Below are positions 55,165-64,000 of a stretch of 64,000 nt of DNA, piece by piece (the stretch's first letter is position 1; each line of letters starts with the position of its first letter). The notes under the pieces are model-generated. The model was given only the letters and a program-made list of their open reading frames with translations, was not told the origin of the DNA and ran no database searches. A program made the translations under genes and the position numbers. The DNA is from Myxococcales bacterium (GTDB taxonomy: Bacteria > Myxococcota_A > Polyangia > Haliangiales > Haliangiaceae). The stretch spans positions 1 to 64,000 of the forward strand of contig JAQBQE010000017.1 of NCBI GenBank assembly GCA_028287135.1. The letters run 5' to 3'.

Positions 55165-56667
55165 CTACTCGTCGTCGTCGTCGAAGCCGCGAGGCATCGC
55201 CCACACGACTTCCTTCACGGCGTTGCCCTTCTTCGTGTACCAGACGGTGAGCTCGCGCTCGCCGATGTTCCAGTGATCGATCTCCTCGCTGCTGCGCGTC
55301 GGCTTGCCGATCCGCTTGTGCACCGCCTCGCGATCATCGCCGAACGTCAGCCCCTGCGGCAGCGGGCCCGGATACTGCGCGTAGATCACGTCGGAGCCCG
55401 CGCCTCGCACGTACTCCTTGTTGCCCTTGGCGTTGAACCGGACGTCGATGATCACGACGGCCTTCTGCGGGAGCCCCGCCGGCATCCGCGACTTCGGCAA
55501 CCGGACCGCCATGTACGACACACCGAGCTTCGGCACGGCCTGCTGATCGATCGTGGTGCCGACCGGAAGTCCGAGCGCGGTCAACACCGACTTGACCTCG
55601 GGCTCGCTCGTCGAGCGGCCGACGATCGCCATCAGCTTCTCCGTGGTGCCGCCGGCGACCGTCGCCTTCGCGGTCGGCGTGGTGTCGACCTTGATGGTCT
55701 GCGCCTCGCGCTTCTTGTTCGCCGCCTCGTAGAGTCCCTTGGGCGCCGGGGTCAGGAACTTCGTCTGCTGGTAGTCCGCCCACCGCGCGTCGAGGATCGG
55801 CGCGAGCCGATCGAACGCCTCCCACGAGTCGGGCACGAGGTACGGGTTCTTGATCACCTTCTTGAACGTGGCGAGATAGTCGTCGGTGTACGCGACCTCG
55901 TCCTTGGCCCGCCGCGCCTCGTCGGGAACGTCGAACAGCCGGTGCGTGTAGAAGTAGAGGAAGTCCTCGAGCCGAGGATCGAGATCCTCGCTGAGCAGCG
56001 AGCTACCGAGCTCGGAGATCAGGAGCTCGCGACCGGTGATCTCGCGCTTCGCGAGGGCCTTCGCCTTCTCGGTGGTCGCGAGGTGCGGCGCCAGGCCGAC
56101 GCGGTCCGCCGCCCACGCGAGAAGCATCCCGGTCGCCAGGTGATCGGCGTGCGCCGGCTTGCCTTCCGGCGGCATCGCCTCGAAGTGCAGCGCATCGACG
56201 TCGAGCTCGAAGCCCTGCGGCACGGTGAGCCAGATGTTGCGGATGCCCTTCTCGGGATGCCTGCCGATGTTGAGCATCGCGCCGGGCGCGATCTCCTTCT
56301 CGTAGACCTCGTCTCCGATCGGCGTCCGCGACGGCTCGCCGAGCGTGGCCACGAGCTCCGGTCTCCCCATCGTGCGGGTGACGCCGAGCGGCAGCGGATC
56401 CTTGAAGTCGTCCGCGATCAGGATGCGCTCGAGGTAGGTGACGTATGCCTTGCCGGTCTTCTTCGGCGGGTAGAACTTCCGGCTCGCGATCGCGTGCGTG
56501 AAGTAGAGCTCGATGCCGCGCGTCTTGTCGGTGACGGTGCGCGAGTCGGTGCTATCGGTCGTCGGCTTGGGCGGCGCGAGCTCTCCTTCCGCGAGGAAGG
56601 CCACGAGCTTGCTGTCATCGAGCGACGCGCCGAGCAGAGAGGTCAACCGATCCAGGTACGCAGGCAT
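55165..56667 (-). CDS. Multi-domain protein with DUF7832-like centre, unknown function
   Basis: 500 residues from the ATG at 56667 (an ATG at 56679 adds four). The N-terminal (about 1-165) and C-terminal (about 350-500) parts look like copies of one module: each has a region ending LPxG-T-(x)n-LGEPxR or IGKPTR, and then WxxxP-x-GF. The middle (about 175-310) resembles the DUF7832 domain (HADHLATGMLLAWAADRVGL; KREITGRELLISELGSSLLSEDL; DSWEAFDRLAPILDARW). Such proteins are common in Myxococcota and resemble toxin-immunity proteins, but no toxin gene is adjacent. Cytoplasmic, with no signal peptide. Confidence 0.7.
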   Translation of the reverse strand: MPAYLDRLTSLLGASLDDSKLVAFLAEGELAPPKPTTDSTDSRTVTDKTRGIELYFTHAIASRKFYPPKKTGKAYVTYLERILIADDFKDPLPLGVTRTMGRPELVATLGEPSRTPIGDEVYEKEIAPGAMLNIGRHPEKGIRNIWLTVPQGFELDVDALHFEAMPPEGKPAHADHLATGMLLAWAADRVGLAPHLATTEKAKALAKREITGRELLISELGSSLLSEDLDPRLEDFLYFYTHRLFDVPDEARRAKDEVAYTDDYLATFKKVIKNPYLVPDSWEAFDRLAPILDARWADYQQTKFLTPAPKGLYEAANKKREAQTIKVDTTPTAKATVAGGTTEKLMAIVGRSTSEPEVKSVLTALGLPVGTTIDQQAVPKLGVSYMAVRLPKSRMPAGLPQKAVVIIDVRFNAKGNKEYVRGAGSDVIYAQYPGPLPQGLTFGDDREAVHKRIGKPTRSSEEIDHWNIGERELTVWYTKKGNAVKEVVWAMPRGFDDDDE

Positions 56668-56764
56668 CGCGCGCAACATACCCGATCGAGTGCTACCGAC
56701 CCGCTCTCGACGCGTCTGATCGATTCCGATGGCAGCGACGCGACGGACCGCTCATCCTCTCCCG

Positions 56765-57556
56765 ATGCGGTCGGCCGTCCTTGCCGTGGTGTGCGGACTG
56801 GCGATCGCGACTCCCGGCGCGCGCGCCGACGTCCCGCGGAGCCAGCGCGTGCTCGAGCTCGGGATCCACCAGGGCGTGCCGTGGCCGGTCATCAACGCGC
56901 CGATCGACGGACCGCTGCCACCGGCCCCCGCAGCGAGCGAGCCTCCACCGGTGCCTCCGACGAGGGCAGGCACGCGTGTCGTCGACCTCGTCGAGCGCAT
57001 CCGCACGTCGCTGCGCGCATCGATCTATCAACCGTCGACCAAGGTCTCCGAGAAGGACGGCCTCTATCACTGGGATTGCTCCGGGATGGCGGCATGGATC
57101 CTTCGGCGCGCCGCGCCCCTCGCGTTGCGCGCGCTGAACAGCAGCCGCCCCGTGGCCCGTGACTTCGTCACCGCGATCGAGCGCGCGCCGGCCCACCGAG
57201 CACGCAAGGGCTGGCAGCGGATCGCGCGGGTCGCTGACGTGATGCCCGGCGACGTCTTCGCGTGGCGACGTCCGCGCGGGATGCCGAGCAAGAACACCGG
57301 GCACGTTGGCTTCGTCCTCGATCGTCCCCGGCCGGTCGACGGCATGCCGGGTGCGTGGGCCGTGCGGATCGTCGACTCGACCCGCGGCTCCCATCAGGAC
57401 GACTCGCGCACCGGCGATCCCGACGGAGGCTTCGGCATCGGAACGCTCGTGTTCCTGACGGACGCCGAAGGTGGCGCCACGAGCTACGGATGGTCCGGCA
57501 CGCAGAGCGAGTGGTACATCGTCACGCCGATCGTGTTCGGCCGTGTCGAGCGCTGA
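56765..57556 (+). CDS. Secreted NlpC/P60-like hydrolase
   Basis: 263 residues from the ATG at 56765, which begins the signal peptide MRSAVLAVVCGLAIATPGARA; an ATG at 56729 would add 12 residues. After a Pro-rich linker, the domain has YHWDCSGMAAWIL with the candidate nucleophile Cys, DVMPGDVFAWRRP, and NTGHVGFVLDRPR with the catalytic His. This is the Cys-His layout of NlpC/P60/CHAP-type peptidases and amidases, which cut peptidoglycan stem peptides. Similarity is to motifs only. No clear ribosome binding site. Converges with a small minus-strand gene 2 bp away. Confidence 0.7.
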   Translation: MRSAVLAVVCGLAIATPGARADVPRSQRVLELGIHQGVPWPVINAPIDGPLPPAPAASEPPPVPPTRAGTRVVDLVERIRTSLRASIYQPSTKVSEKDGLYHWDCSGMAAWILRRAAPLALRALNSSRPVARDFVTAIERAPAHRARKGWQRIARVADVMPGDVFAWRRPRGMPSKNTGHVGFVLDRPRPVDGMPGAWAVRIVDSTRGSHQDDSRTGDPDGGFGIGTLVFLTDAEGGATSYGWSGTQSEWYIVTPIVFGRVER

Positions 57557-57558
57557 AG

Positions 57559-57819
57559 CTACGCCAGCCGGATCCAGCGCGCCTTGGCGGCTTCGATCTT
57601 GCCGCTGAACGCCTGGGGGAAGTGACGCTGCACGTAGGCGATCGCCTGCTGGATCAGCTCGCGGTCGACTTCCTGCGGCACTTCCATGTTCTGATCGTGG
57701 GGATCAGGACGGATACCGAGACGAACGATCTCGGTGAGGCGCAGCACGTGGAGTCGGTTAACGAACAGGGCGTGCGCGATGCCGAGAAAGAGCTCCTCGG
57801 TAGCTGGGTCCTGGGCCAT
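57559..57819 (-). CDS. Small conserved-looking protein, unknown
   Basis: 86 residues, soluble, mostly helical. It begins MAQDPATEELFLGIAHALFVNRL and ends FSGKIEAAKARWIRLA, with an Asp/His-rich turn (RPDPHDQNMEVP) in the middle. No recognised domain, signal peptide or membrane segment. It is 36 bp upstream of nothing on its strand except the end of the binding-protein gene, whose stop lies at 57856, so the two may be co-transcribed. Confidence 0.55.
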   Translation of the reverse strand: MAQDPATEELFLGIAHALFVNRLHVLRLTEIVRLGIRPDPHDQNMEVPQEVDRELIQQAIAYVQRHFPQAFSGKIEAAKARWIRLA

Positions 57820-57855
57820 GGAGGCACCGTAACTACCACAGCCAGCGGGGGTCTT

Positions 57856-59370
57856 CTACCGTTTCCAGGCCTTCCGGAGTCCGATCAGACGGGCATTGGG
57901 GGTGATCGCATACCCCTGCACGTCGACATGGGTCAGGACCACGTTGTCCTCGTGCCAGAGGGGCACCGTCGGCACCTCCGTGGCGACCAGGCGCTGGACC
58001 TCGGCATAGAGCGCCTTGCGGCGGGCCCGGTCGAGCTCGTGGCGGCCGGCCAGGGTCAGCTCGTCGACGCGCGCGTTCTTGTATCGCCAGCGATTGCCGC
58101 CATCGGGATTCGTCGCATCCGGGATCCGGGACGAGTGGTAGTAGGTGAAGTAGAAGTCGGGGTCGGAGACCTCGCCGGTCTGCATCGATGCGATCTGGTA
58201 GGTCCCCTTCTTCACATCGGCGAAGAACGTCGCGAACTCGAACGAGCGGACCTCGACCTCGAGTCCGACCTCCGCGAGCTGCGCGGCGATCACGCGCGCG
58301 ATCGTGACCCGGAACGCATCCGAGCTGGTCTTGTAGACGAAGCGCGCACGCGGCCGTGGTCCGGGTCCGTCGGGATCGACCAGCCCAGCCTCGTCGAGCA
58401 GCTTGCGCGCCCGCGGTAGATCGCGGGTCCAGTGCGGCACGTCGGGCTCGTACGACCAGTGCGTCTCGGCCATCAGCCCGCTGGCGAGCCGCGCACGCCC
58501 TCCGAACTTCGCGGCGATGATCGCCGGTCGATCGAGCGAGAGGGCGATCGCCTGGCGCACGCGGACGTCCTTCAGCAGCGGGTCCGCGTTGTTGAGCATC
58601 AGGTACGTGAGGATCACGCTGGGCGCCGACGTGATCGCGACGCGCGGCCGGTCCTTGACCTCCTCGACGAGGTCGAGCCGCACCGCGTTCTGGATCAGAT
58701 CCGCCGAGCCACCGACGAGCATCAGCAGCCGCGCCGAGGCATCGCGAACGAACTTGATCTCGACGTGCGGGACCTTCGGCTTCTCGCCGACGTAGTGCGG
58801 GTTGATGTCGAGCACCGCGTGGCTCGTGGTCAGCTCGCGGACGACGTACGGCCCTGCGCCCTTGCCGGTGCGCGAGATGATCCCGAAGTCGATATCGCTC
58901 TCGAACGTGGCGAGCGGCTCGCGGAGATGAAACCGGACCCGCTGCGGTCCGAGCGCCTCGACCTTTGTGAACCGCTCGGTGAAACCCCGATGGAACAGGC
59001 TGTCGGAGTCCTCGGCGAGCATCGACTCGTAGGTGAACGCGACGTCCTCTCCGGTCACCGCAGTCCCGTCGGAGAATCTGGCATCGGGTCGCAGCTCGAC
59101 GTCCCACATGCGATCGCCGGCTCGCTCGACCTTCGCCGCGAGCTCGAGCCTCGGCAGCATCGAGTCGGTGTCGACCGCGGTCAGGCCCGCATGGACGAGC
59201 TTGGACAGCTTGCTGTCGTAGTTGGAGATCGCGTAGCGCGGATCGCTGCTCGTCATCGCCGCCTCGATCAGGACGACCAGCGTGTCGTCGGGCGTCCGGC
59301 GATCGCGCGGGCTGCAGGCGCCCACCACGATGGCCACCATGAGCGTGATAACGTTTCGACGTGCGATCAT
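57856..59370 (-). CDS. OppA-type solute-binding lipoprotein (SBP family 5), orphan
   Basis: 504 residues. A lipoprotein signal ends VAIVVGACSP (Cys19), then the SBP_bac_5 fold with KLVHAGLTAVDTD, LRPDARFSDGTAVTGEDVAFTYESML and the C-terminal RHELDRARRKALYAEVQRL. It is the second such protein in the window, and again no ABC permease or ATPase gene is near. The start ATG (59370) overlaps the divergent dacB start region, so its promoter must lie inside dacB coding sequence. Ligand unknown. Confidence 0.87.
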   Translation of the reverse strand: MIARRNVITLMVAIVVGACSPRDRRTPDDTLVVLIEAAMTSSDPRYAISNYDSKLSKLVHAGLTAVDTDSMLPRLELAAKVERAGDRMWDVELRPDARFSDGTAVTGEDVAFTYESMLAEDSDSLFHRGFTERFTKVEALGPQRVRFHLREPLATFESDIDFGIISRTGKGAGPYVVRELTTSHAVLDINPHYVGEKPKVPHVEIKFVRDASARLLMLVGGSADLIQNAVRLDLVEEVKDRPRVAITSAPSVILTYLMLNNADPLLKDVRVRQAIALSLDRPAIIAAKFGGRARLASGLMAETHWSYEPDVPHWTRDLPRARKLLDEAGLVDPDGPGPRPRARFVYKTSSDAFRVTIARVIAAQLAEVGLEVEVRSFEFATFFADVKKGTYQIASMQTGEVSDPDFYFTYYHSSRIPDATNPDGGNRWRYKNARVDELTLAGRHELDRARRKALYAEVQRLVATEVPTVPLWHEDNVVLTHVDVQGYAITPNARLIGLRKAWKR

Positions 59371-60929
59371 CTCGGGTGCTGCTCGGCGTCGTGCTCGCAG
59401 CCGCGGTCAGTATTGACCCCATGCCGGCGCAGTCGCAAGGCAGCGCCGCGAGCGATCACGTGCCTGCGCCGGTGGACGACGACGAGGGTGCCGGCAGCGG
59501 AAGCGGAAGCGCGCTCGTGGCCCCTGCCCTGCCCGCGGCGAGGGCGGCCTGGCTCGCCGAGCGGATGGCCTCGGCGATCGCCGCACGCCCGTCGCTCGGC
59601 CGCACCAAGATCGCGATCGCGGTGACGGATCTCGTGACCGGGGAGGAGGTGTTCGCGCGCGAGGCAGATCTCGGCCTCAATCTCGCGTCGAACACCAAGC
59701 TGCTGACGTCGATCGCCGCGCTCGGCACGCTCGGCAATGGCTTCCGCTGGCGCACCGCGGTGTTCGCCGATCCGGCCGACGAGACCGGGACGATCGCCGG
59801 CGACCTCTATCTGCGCGGGCGTGGCGACCCGCTGCTGACGGTCGCCCACCTCGAGGAGCTCGCCGACGAGCTGGTCGCGCGGGGGATCCGCGCGGTCGAG
59901 GGCCGGCTGGTGCTCGACACCTCGTACTTCGACGACACCGTCGAGCCGCCCCACTTCGACGAGCAACCGAAGGAGCGCTCGGCGTTCCGCGCGCCGGTCG
60001 CGAGCCTCGGCGTGGCGCGGAGCGCAGCGACCATCAAGGTCGTGGCGAATCCGGGCGGCACCGCGACGGTGACGCTCGAGCCCGACGCCGGTGACTACGT
60101 GCAGATCACCAAGCGCGAGGTCGTCAGCGTGACGACCGGTCGCACCCGCCTGCGGATCGACATGAAGCCCAAGCGCGATCATGTCGAGTACGAGGTCTCG
60201 GGGCAGATCCGGGTCGGTGAAGGCAGCTGGGATCTGCGCCGCCGCGTCGACGATCCGGCGCGGTTCGCCGCCGAGGTGTTCCGCCGCGCGCTCGCGGTGC
60301 GTGGGATCTCGATCCGGCAGCGCACGATCGCCATCGGTCTGGTCCCGCTGACCGCGAGGCTGATCGCCGCGCACGACAGCGCACCGCTGCCGGACGTGAT
60401 CCGGTTCATGAACAAATCGAGCGACAACTACGTCGCCGAGTCCCTGCTGAAGACGATCGGCGCCGAGACCCGGACGACGACGGCACCCGCGAGCTGGGCC
60501 GATGGCGTCGGCGCGGTGCGCGCCTATCTCGCAACGCTCGGGCTCGCGCCCGGGACGTACCGTGCCGACAACGGATCCGGACTGTTCGCATCGTCGGAGG
60601 TCTCGGCCCGGCAGATGGTGAAGCTCCTGGCAGCGGCGCACGGCAACTACCGGATCGGCCCCGACCTGCTCGGTTCGCTCCCGATCGGCGGAGCCGATGG
60701 GACCCTCGCGCGCCGGTGGCACGCACAGCCGGCGCAAGGCCGGGTGCGTGCGAAGACCGGTACCCTCGACAAGGTCCTGACCCTCGCGGGCTATGTCGCG
60801 GTCGACAGCCAGAGCCCCCTCGCGTTCGCGATCATCCTCAACGACGTTCCCTCAGGTCAGCGGCCGATTGCCCGCGCGATGGTGGACGACATGGTCTCGG
60901 TGCTCGCCGCCTATCTCGGCGCCCGCTAA
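59361..60929 (+). CDS. dacB: D-alanyl-D-alanine carboxypeptidase/endopeptidase (PBP4 type)
   Basis: 522 residues from the GTG at 59361; the GTG at 59376 is an alternative. A signal peptide is followed by the S13 transpeptidase fold. SxxK is in LASNTKLLTSIAAL, SxN is in NKSSDNYVAESLLK, and KTG is in VRAKTGTLDKVLTLAGY. The ~150-residue insertion between SxxK and SxN that marks PBP4 is present (EGRLVLDTSYFDD; RAPVASLGVARS). It trims peptidoglycan cross-links in the periplasm. Divergent from the binding-protein gene with a 10-bp overlap of 5' ends. Confidence 0.92.
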   Translation: MRSSRVLLGVVLAAAVSIDPMPAQSQGSAASDHVPAPVDDDEGAGSGSGSALVAPALPAARAAWLAERMASAIAARPSLGRTKIAIAVTDLVTGEEVFAREADLGLNLASNTKLLTSIAALGTLGNGFRWRTAVFADPADETGTIAGDLYLRGRGDPLLTVAHLEELADELVARGIRAVEGRLVLDTSYFDDTVEPPHFDEQPKERSAFRAPVASLGVARSAATIKVVANPGGTATVTLEPDAGDYVQITKREVVSVTTGRTRLRIDMKPKRDHVEYEVSGQIRVGEGSWDLRRRVDDPARFAAEVFRRALAVRGISIRQRTIAIGLVPLTARLIAAHDSAPLPDVIRFMNKSSDNYVAESLLKTIGAETRTTTAPASWADGVGAVRAYLATLGLAPGTYRADNGSGLFASSEVSARQMVKLLAAAHGNYRIGPDLLGSLPIGGADGTLARRWHAQPAQGRVRAKTGTLDKVLTLAGYVAVDSQSPLAFAIILNDVPSGQRPIARAMVDDMVSVLAAYLGAR

Positions 60930-60996
60930 ACCTCGCAAAGCGTTGCTGGCGTCGAGAGACGGTGGTACGAACCGAGCTTCAAAAGGAGCGATCACC

Positions 60997-61422
<426 letters not shown>

Positions 61423-61442
61423 GCGCTCGCTGCTCTCGTGAT

Positions 61443-61465
61443 GAAGGCGCCCTCGTGGCGCCTTC
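61443..61465 (+). terminator. Rho-independent terminator after rubrerythrin
   Basis: Perfect 9-bp stem GAAGGCGCC / GGCGCCTTC with a 5-nt loop CTCGT, starting 21 bp after the rubrerythrin stop and followed by GTTCGTTTCGG. The T-run is short but the stem is strong. Confidence 0.8.
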
Positions 61466-61526
61466 GTTCGTTTCGGGTTCATCCCCGGCCGGGTCACCGA
61501 CGGCAGTCGCATGGTAACTTAGGGTG

Positions 61527-62108
61527 ATGAGCCCGGTCCGCCCGATCACCCGTCAGGACATCAAGGGTCCCGCGATCTACGCGCACATCCGGGATGACTA
61601 TCGCAACCGCGTGATCGCGATGAAGAAGGCGCGGCGCGTGATCGTCGGCGACAAGGTCGAGATCGTGTTCGACAACCGGTTCACGCTGACGCTGCAGATC
61701 GAGGAGATCTGCCGCCTCGAGAACCTCAACGACGCGCAGATCGAGGCCGAGATTGCACAGGCCAACGAGCTGATGCCGACCGAGAGCTCGCTCGCTGCCA
61801 CGCTGTTCATCCCGCTGCCGCAGGACGAGCACATCAAGGACCGGCTCAAGGAGCTGGTCGGGATCGACGAGCACGTCGTCCTCCACATCGGGCCTCATGC
61901 GATCCGCGCCGCGTTCGAGCCCGGCCGGTCGACCGAGGACCGGATCTCGGCGGTCCAGTACATGCGGTTCCCCCTGTCGCCCGAGGCACGCACCGCGCTG
62001 ATGTCCCCGAGCACGAAGGTGGCGATCGAGATCGATCACCCGAACTATCGCTATCGCGTGGAAGGCTCCGACGAGCTTCGCGCTTCGCTCGCCAATGATT
62101 ATGCGTAA
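61527..62108 (+). CDS. DUF3501 family protein
   Basis: 193 residues from the ATG at 61527, with AGGG just upstream; a GTG at 61524 would add one codon. The segment [48 protein letters not shown] (residues about 17-64) is the DUF3501 hallmark. The function is not established, but the family is usually found with rubrerythrin and an Fe-S oxidoreductase, implying a role in peroxide or redox defence. The Fe-S protein is missing here. Its stop overlaps the next gene by 14 bp. Confidence 0.85.
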   Translation: MSPVRPITRQDIKGPAIYAHIRDDYRNRVIAMKKARRVIVGDKVEIVFDNRFTLTLQIEEICRLENLNDAQIEAEIAQANELMPTESSLAATLFIPLPQDEHIKDRLKELVGIDEHVVLHIGPHAIRAAFEPGRSTEDRISAVQYMRFPLSPEARTALMSPSTKVAIEIDHPNYRYRVEGSDELRASLANDYA

Positions 62109-62643
62109 CCTCGTGACGATCGTGCCGTTCGCTGTCGGTGTGCTGGGGCTCATCACCGCGTGCGGTGCCCGGCAGAAGCAGGCGACCGAGGAGCAGGAGT
62201 CGTTCGCCTGCAAGGACCGCCTGGTCAGCTACGTCGTCTCGCACCACATGGGTGGCGACGAAGTCGGCGTCCAGATGGACTGCACCAACGGACCTGCGAT
62301 CAAGCGCTGGCGGATCGACAGGAAGGGCACCCGGATCGACGATGCGCGATCGTTGACGTCGGGTGAGTTCGACAAGGTGTGGAGCGAGCTCGCCGGTAGC
62401 GGCTGGGAGAACCTCAAGGACTGCTCGAACGGAACCGCCGGTGATCGCGATCCTGTCTACGTGTTCGACATCCACGACGATCAGAGCAAGGCGTCGTTCC
62501 AGTGCCAGTCGCAGTCGATGCCGTACCCGTACAACACGATCGTCGATCCGCTCGCCGTCGCGGCGCAGAACGGGCGCGGTCAGCTGGGTGACCCCGAGGA
62601 CGAAGACCTCAAGAAGCTCGACAAGAAGGACCGCCAGAAGTGA
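62095..62643 (+). CDS. Small lipoprotein, unknown
   Basis: 182 residues from the ATG at 62095 (62101 also possible). Lipobox GLITACGA, then a Gln/Glu linker and a ~110-residue domain with four further Cys (FACKDRL, QMDCTNG, LKDCSNG, FQCQSQ), probably two disulfides, and the pattern [28 protein letters not shown] typical of small periplasmic beta domains in Myxococcota. An acidic/basic tail ends the protein. The stop overlaps the SDR gene start as GTGA. Confidence 0.75.
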   Translation: MIMRNLVTIVPFAVGVLGLITACGARQKQATEEQESFACKDRLVSYVVSHHMGGDEVGVQMDCTNGPAIKRWRIDRKGTRIDDARSLTSGEFDKVWSELAGSGWENLKDCSNGTAGDRDPVYVFDIHDDQSKASFQCQSQSMPYPYNTIVDPLAVAAQNGRGQLGDPEDEDLKKLDKKDRQK

Positions 62644-63353
62644 GTCGGCCCCTCTCCGGTGTGACCGCGGTCGTGACCGGAGCGAGCCGAGGCATCGGGC
62701 GAGCGATCGCCTTGCGCCTCGCCGGCGCGGGGGCCGAGGTCGCACTCTGGGCGCGCGATGCCGCAGCGCTGCAGGCGGTGGCGGCGGAGATCACCAGCGC
62801 GGGTGGCCGCGCCCAGGCGATGATGGTCGATGTCACCAGCTCGGCCTCGATCGACGGTGGCGCCGAGATCGTGCGGCGCACGATGGCGCCGGTGCAGATC
62901 CTCGTCAACAACGCGGGTGCTGTGGTCCGCAAGCCCACCGTGGCGACCACCGAGGCCGAATGGCGCCGCGTGATGGCGGTCAACCTGGACGGCACGTTCT
63001 TCGTCACGAAGGCGTTCCTGATGGACCTGACGCGTGGCGGCGGCCGGATCATCAACATCGCATCGATCGCCGGCCGCGAGGGCACACCGATGCTCGCGGC
63101 GTATTGCGCGGCCAAGCATGGGGTCGTGGGATTCACGCGAGCCCTTGCCGAGGAGCTCCGCGCTGCTAAGGTCTCCGTGAATGCGATCTGTCCCGGCAGC
63201 GTCGACACGGCCATGCTCCGCGAGGGCATGCCTGGAGCGAAGCCCGACATGAGTCCGGACGATATTGCAGCGACCGCGTTGTTCCTGGCGACACCCGCTC
63301 CCCTGGGCGCGCCGGACGCACTGACCGGCTCCTGCATCGACGTCTTCGGTTAA
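62640..63353 (+). CDS. Short-chain dehydrogenase/reductase (SDR)
   Basis: 237 residues from the GTG at 62640 (GTGA overlap). Classical SDR: NAD(P)-binding TGASRGIG near the N-terminus, ARD after the second strand, NNAG in ILVNNAGAVV, catalytic Ser in INIASIAGREG, YxxxK in YCAAKHGVVGF, and PGSVDT. The substrate is unknown; FabG-like 3-oxoacyl-ACP reductase is a possibility, but the gene is not in a fatty-acid cluster. An Arg/Asp at the end of strand 2 leaves cofactor preference open. Confidence 0.88.
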   Translation: MSRPLSGVTAVVTGASRGIGRAIALRLAGAGAEVALWARDAAALQAVAAEITSAGGRAQAMMVDVTSSASIDGGAEIVRRTMAPVQILVNNAGAVVRKPTVATTEAEWRRVMAVNLDGTFFVTKAFLMDLTRGGGRIINIASIAGREGTPMLAAYCAAKHGVVGFTRALAEELRAAKVSVNAICPGSVDTAMLREGMPGAKPDMSPDDIAATALFLATPAPLGAPDALTGSCIDVFG

Positions 63354-63373
63354 CCGGAGGGATGCGAGGACCC

Positions 63374-64000
63374 ATGCGAGAGTCATCGGCCTTCGACCCG
63401 AGCGCCCTCGCGTCACTTCCGATCTTCCCGCTGCCCAACTGCGTCCTGCTGCCCGGCGGCCTGCTTCCGCTCCACGTGTTCGAGCCCCGCTATCGCGAGC
63501 TCACCCGTGACTGTCTCGCGGGCCACCAGCTGATGGGCGTCGCTCGCCTGCGGCCCGGGTTCGAGGGGACCTACTACGGGCGGCCTCCGGTCTACGAGCG
63601 CTTCGGCGTCGGCAAGATCATCTGCTCCGAGGAGCTGCCCGATGGCCGGTTCGCGCTGCTCCTCCGGGGGGTCGCCCGCGTCGAGATCGCGCGCGAGCTG
63701 ACGTCGGACCTCAACTATCGCGTCGTCGAGGCGCAGCTCCTCCCCGATGCGTCCTGCGATGCCGCGGATGCCCGCGATCACCTGCACAAGCTGGTGATGC
63801 TGTGCGATCGCCTCGCCGAGGTGATCGAGCAAGGTGGCTCGCAGCTCCGCGAGCTCGCGCGCGCCTTCGAATCTCCCGGAGCGTGCGCGGATGCGGTCGC
63901 CGCGGCGCTGATCATGGATGCCGACGCTCGTCAGGAGTTGCTCGAGGCCTGCGACCCGATGATCCGCCTGCAGCGCACGCTCGGCCATGTCAGCCATCTG
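63374..64000 (+). CDS. Lon substrate-binding (N-terminal) domain protein, 3' end outside window
   Basis: 209 codons with no stop before the window ends. It reads MRESSAFDPSALASLPIFPLPNCVLLPGG, then HVFEPRYRELTRDCLAG and ARVEIARELT, the LON_substr_bdg/PUA-like fold found at the Lon N-terminus and in stand-alone YcaP-like proteins. The start at 63374 has GAGGA three bases upstream; an ATG at 63362 is an alternative. Whether a Lon ATPase domain follows cannot be seen, but stand-alone proteins of ~210-230 residues are typical, so it may be nearly complete. Confidence 0.85.
   Translation, partial: MRESSAFDPSALASLPIFPLPNCVLLPGGLLPLHVFEPRYRELTRDCLAGHQLMGVARLRPGFEGTYYGRPPVYERFGVGKIICSEELPDGRFALLLRGVARVEIARELTSDLNYRVVEAQLLPDASCDAADARDHLHKLVMLCDRLAEVIEQGGSQLRELARAFESPGACADAVAAALIMDADARQELLEACDPMIRLQRTLGHVSHL

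Overview
The window is very high in G+C and gene-dense, with almost no stretch lacking a gene; the longest non-coding gaps are about 250 bp. Several features point to a Myxococcota (deltaproteobacterial) chromosome, probably of the Haliangium/Kofleriaceae kind. These are a mevalonate isoprenoid pathway, an MglA-like small GTPase, a GltJ/AgmX-like gliding-motility protein, a Hanks-type Ser/Thr kinase, many two-component proteins, GTG starts, and ATGA/GTGA stop-start overlaps. The lineage is inferred from gene content; no rRNA or tRNA gene was found. I saw no insertion sequence, prophage or CRISPR array.

Layout. (1) 1-15 kb, nearly all on the minus strand: a cut four-helix-bundle gene, an RluA-type pseudouridine synthase, a run of two CNNM/CBS membrane proteins, a histidine kinase and an MglA-like GTPase, a small membrane protein, a site-2 protease, a periplasmic-binding-fold lipoprotein, then the heat-shock set (DnaJ/CbpA-like, dnaK, grpE, hrcA) and hemW. 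A cysteine desulfurase runs head-to-head with hemW. (2) 15.9-28.3 kb, minus: the GltJ-like protein, then lipoprotein, Ser/Thr kinase, histone-deacetylase-like enzyme and gpsA, then an operon of an OppA-type binding lipoprotein, a large sensor kinase and a diguanylate cyclase response regulator. (3) 28.4-42.5 kb, mostly plus: a TRAP transporter (TatT lipoprotein, binding protein, small and large permease), a UbiA prenyltransferase, and a mevalonate-pathway cluster (IPP isomerase type 2, mevalonate kinase, diphosphomevalonate decarboxylase, phosphomevalonate kinase, class II HMG-CoA reductase, squalene/phytoene synthase). The cluster is interrupted by a foldback repeat element and by an antisense beta-rich protein of unknown function.

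(4) 42.5-53.6 kb, minus: REC, PAS and hybrid-kinase genes, a NarL-type kinase/regulator pair, a four-gene chaperone-usher pilus operon and a PilZ-like gene. Two near-identical 18-bp palindromes (GTAGGG-N4-CCCTAC) lie only upstream of the REC operon and upstream of the pilus operon, which suggests that the NarL-type regulator controls both. (5) 53.8-64 kb: rarA, a DUF7832-type protein, an NlpC/P60-like protein, a second orphan OppA-type lipoprotein, PBP4-type carboxypeptidase, rubrerythrin with a DUF3501 gene, a small lipoprotein, an SDR oxidoreductase, and a Lon-N-domain protein cut by the window end.

The most distinctive items are the shared palindromes, the foldback hexamer element between two mevalonate genes, a hemW with no canonical start codon, a possible RNA switch at the hrcA-grpE junction, and a TRAP permease with a duplicated Cys-rich C-terminal extension. 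All functional calls rest on reading motifs by eye; no database search was run.
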